DNA of 64,000 bases, taken from Streptomyces sp. NRRL F-4489. Lineage in GTDB: Bacteria > Actinomycetota > Actinomycetes > Streptomycetales > Streptomycetaceae. The notes below the pieces were generated by a model that was not told where the DNA came from, made no database searches, and worked only from the letters and a program-made list of their open reading frames with translations. Location of the stretch: NCBI RefSeq assembly GCF_001509485.1, contig NZ_LLZI01000079.1, forward strand, positions 25,222 to 89,221, written 5' to 3'. Made by a program: the position numbers and the translations under genes. Within the stretch, counting starts at the first letter, position 1. Each line of letters starts with the position of its first letter. Shown here in pieces: positions 62,569-64,000 of this stretch.

Positions 62569-62596
62569 GGGGCCGGTCGCTGGGGCGGCCGGCCCC
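62569..62596. terminator. Bidirectional hairpin between the HAD and P450 genes
   Basis: GGGGCCGGTCGC at 62569-62580 pairs with GCGGCCGGCCCC at 62585-62596 (one G-T pair) around a TGGG loop, then CTTGG. It lies between convergent genes. Confidence 0.8.
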
Positions 62597-62617
62597 TTGG
62601 ATGTTGGGGGGCGGGCG

Positions 62618-64000
62618 TCAGAGGGTGCGGAGGCGGACTCGGGCCGGGCCCGTTGGCTGGAGGGTGATGCCGGCGGCTACCGGGACGTCGTGGTCGATGG
62701 CCTCCAGTGCGTTGGCGCGGAGCAGGGTGGCCAGGGCCAGGACGGATTCCAGCATCGAGAAGTGCTGCCCGATGCAGGCGCGCGGGCCGCCGCCGAACGG
62801 GAACCACGCGTACCGGTGCCGTTCCGCCTCGCGTTCCGGGGTGAAGCGGTCCGGGTCGAAGCGTTCTGGGTCGTCCCAGAGGTCCGGGTGCCGGTGCGTG
62901 ACCCAAGGGGCGACGACGACGTCGGCGCCGGCCGGGAGCGGGTGGCCGGCGACCTCGGTGGCCTCGACGGCCCGGCGGCTGACGACGGCGGCGGCCGGGT
63001 AGAGCCGCATGGACTCCTTGAGCGCGCGGGTGAGGCGCGGGAGGCGGTCCAGGTCGGCGGCGGTGGGGGTTCGGTCGCCGAGGACGCGGGTGAGTTCGTC
63101 GCGGATGCGGGCCTGCTCGCCGGGGTGGCGGGCGAGGAGGTGGAGGGTGAACGCCATGGAGGTGGCGGTGGTCTCGTGGCCGGCGAGCAGGAAGATCAGG
63201 ACCTGTTCGCGGACCTCGGTGGCGTCGAGTGCGCCGTCCTCGTCGTTGCCGGCGGCGGCGAGGAGGGAGAGCAGGTCGGTGTGGGTGGGAGCGCCTTGAG
63301 CGGAGGCTGTGCCTTCCGCTTGGGTGGTGGGGGCCGCTCGGCGTTCGGCGATGATGCGGTCGCAGAGGGCGTTGAGTTCGTCGGTGACGCGGCGGACGCG
63401 GAGGTTCCGGGGGGTGGGCCAGTCGCGGGGCACCTTCAGGGGCGCGTACGCGCGGCGGACGACGTAGTCGTTGATGACCGGCGCGGAACGGTGGATGGCC
63501 TCCACGGCGGCCTCCACATCGAGGCCGAAGAGGATCCGGGCGACGGTGCGCAGGGCCAGCCGGTTCATCTCGGGGACGAGGTCGACCACGCCGTCCTCGA
63601 CCGACCGCCAGCGGGCGTTGACCGCGTCCGCCTCGGTGGTCACGGCCTCGGCGTAGCCGTCCACCCGGCGCCTGGTGAACAGCGGCTGTACGAGGCGGCG
63701 CTGGCGGAGGTAGTCCTCGTCCTGGCTGGTGAGCAGGCCGTTGCCGAACGCCTGGCGGACCTCCTCGTACAGCGGGTGGTCCTTGCGGAAGTTGGCGGCC
63801 TGGGTGCCGAGGATCTGCTGGACGCCCTCGGGCGCGAAGACGGCGTAGAAGACGCTGCGGAGCCCGGGCGGGCCGGCCTCCAGGCGGACGACGTCGCCGT
63901 GTTCGCGCTGTGCTCTTAAGAACGCGCCGAGGGAGTCGCGGCGGAGGTCGAGCAGGGAGCCGATGAGGGGGAGGCCGGTGGGGCCGGGGATGGTGGGGGT
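62618..64000 (-). CDS. Cytochrome P450, 5' end beyond the window
   Basis: The visible 460 residues continue to the right edge without a start; they begin TPTIPGPTGLPLIGSLLDLR. The I-helix is LIFLLAGHETTATSMAFTLH, the ExxR is ALKESMRLYP, the PERF region is PERFDPDRF, and the heme loop is FPFGGGPRACIGQHFSM with the axial Cys. The proline-rich start and FPFGGGPRACIG resemble CYP-class fatty-acid or xenobiotic hydroxylases; the substrate is unknown. At 63919-63917 an in-frame TTA Leu codon, next to AGA, occurs in GAFLRAQ, so translation may depend on bldA tRNA. The ferredoxin at 20281 is a possible electron donor. Confidence 0.9.
   Translation of the reverse strand, partial: TPTIPGPTGLPLIGSLLDLRRDSLGAFLRAQREHGDVVRLEAGPPGLRSVFYAVFAPEGVQQILGTQAANFRKDHPLYEEVRQAFGNGLLTSQDEDYLRQRRLVQPLFTRRRVDGYAEAVTTEADAVNARWRSVEDGVVDLVPEMNRLALRTVARILFGLDVEAAVEAIHRSAPVINDYVVRRAYAPLKVPRDWPTPRNLRVRRVTDELNALCDRIIAERRAAPTTQAEGTASAQGAPTHTDLLSLLAAAGNDEDGALDATEVREQVLIFLLAGHETTATSMAFTLHLLARHPGEQARIRDELTRVLGDRTPTAADLDRLPRLTRALKESMRLYPAAAVVSRRAVEATEVAGHPLPAGADVVVAPWVTHRHPDLWDDPERFDPDRFTPEREAERHRYAWFPFGGGPRACIGQHFSMLESVLALATLLRANALEAIDHDVPVAAGITLQPTGPARVRLRTL

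Noticed and set aside
62597-63919. 440-residue open frame on the plus strand opposite the P450
   Set aside because: Antisense shadow; the complementary frame has the full set of P450 motifs.
56082-64000. Second copy of the tRNA-Leu 3' end as the right attachment site
   Set aside because: Looking for GGGGGTTCAAGTCCCCC and the following bases, I did not see a repeat in the window; it could be beyond the edge.

Overview
The window is about 64 kb of very GC-rich, gene-dense actinobacterial chromosome. Everything points to Streptomyces: a chaplin pair with a sortase signal, the glycerol gylR-glpFKD locus, mycothiol ligase MshC, the Pup-proteasome genes, GTG and TTG starts, and a rare in-frame TTA codon in a cytochrome P450. 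No ribosomal RNA, CRISPR array or intact insertion sequence was seen. One tRNA, tRNA-Leu(GAG), lies at 55997-56081.

Layout. (1) 1-1264: the end of a cysteine-rich leader peptide and an SsuD-like flavin monooxygenase, a sulfur unit. (2) 1311-12764, all on the minus strand: HelY-type RNA helicase, TatC, TatA, two small proteins, the WYL regulators PafC and PafB, two FKBP-type prolyl isomerases, the Pup ligase PafA and an MFS exporter, the last divergent from a LacI-type regulator (12886-13938). (3) 14000-20031: proteasome subunits PrcA and PrcB, Pup, the Pup deamidase/depupylase Dop and the ring ATPase ARC. (4) 20281-25028: ferredoxin, a secreted protein, TrmI tRNA methyltransferase, a site-2 protease with CBS domains, and a RecB-family nuclease. 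Blocks 2-4 together give the supply of Pup, its deamidation, ligation to targets, unfolding and degradation, plus the PafBC DNA-damage regulator. From memory the gene content and order parallel the Rv2092c-Rv2136c region of Mycobacterium tuberculosis.

(5) 25233-30386: an orphan NarL-type response regulator, two paralogous solute-binding lipoproteins with no permease genes beside them, and a HAD phosphatase. (6) 30570-39325: cobalamin-dependent methionine synthase MetH, divergent from gylR, glpF, glpK and glpD; a shared sequence motif lies in front of gylR and glpF. (7) 39467-48977: an SDR oxidoreductase, a PAC2 protein, MshC, a conserved trio of uncharacterised genes (SCO1664 family, DUF3090, MSMEG_4193-family phosphomutase), CorA, an F420-type LLM oxidoreductase and an aldo/keto reductase. 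(8) 48974-52692: a RecD2-like protein whose Walker motifs have degenerated, and two small conserved hypotheticals. (9) 52839-55768: a long, sortase-anchored chaplin, a short chaplin and an M20 peptidase.

(10) From the tRNA-Leu to the right edge the character changes. 56.1-58.6 kb holds a MarR/cupin pair, a broken SDR gene, a truncated phosphotransferase and long stretches with no convincing gene, as expected of a decayed accessory segment next to a tRNA. It is followed by an unusual two-domain regulator divergent from a DUF4097 protein and a serine hydrolase, a HAD hydrolase, and a P450 that runs off the window. Family names rest on motifs and remembered family sequences; no database search was run.
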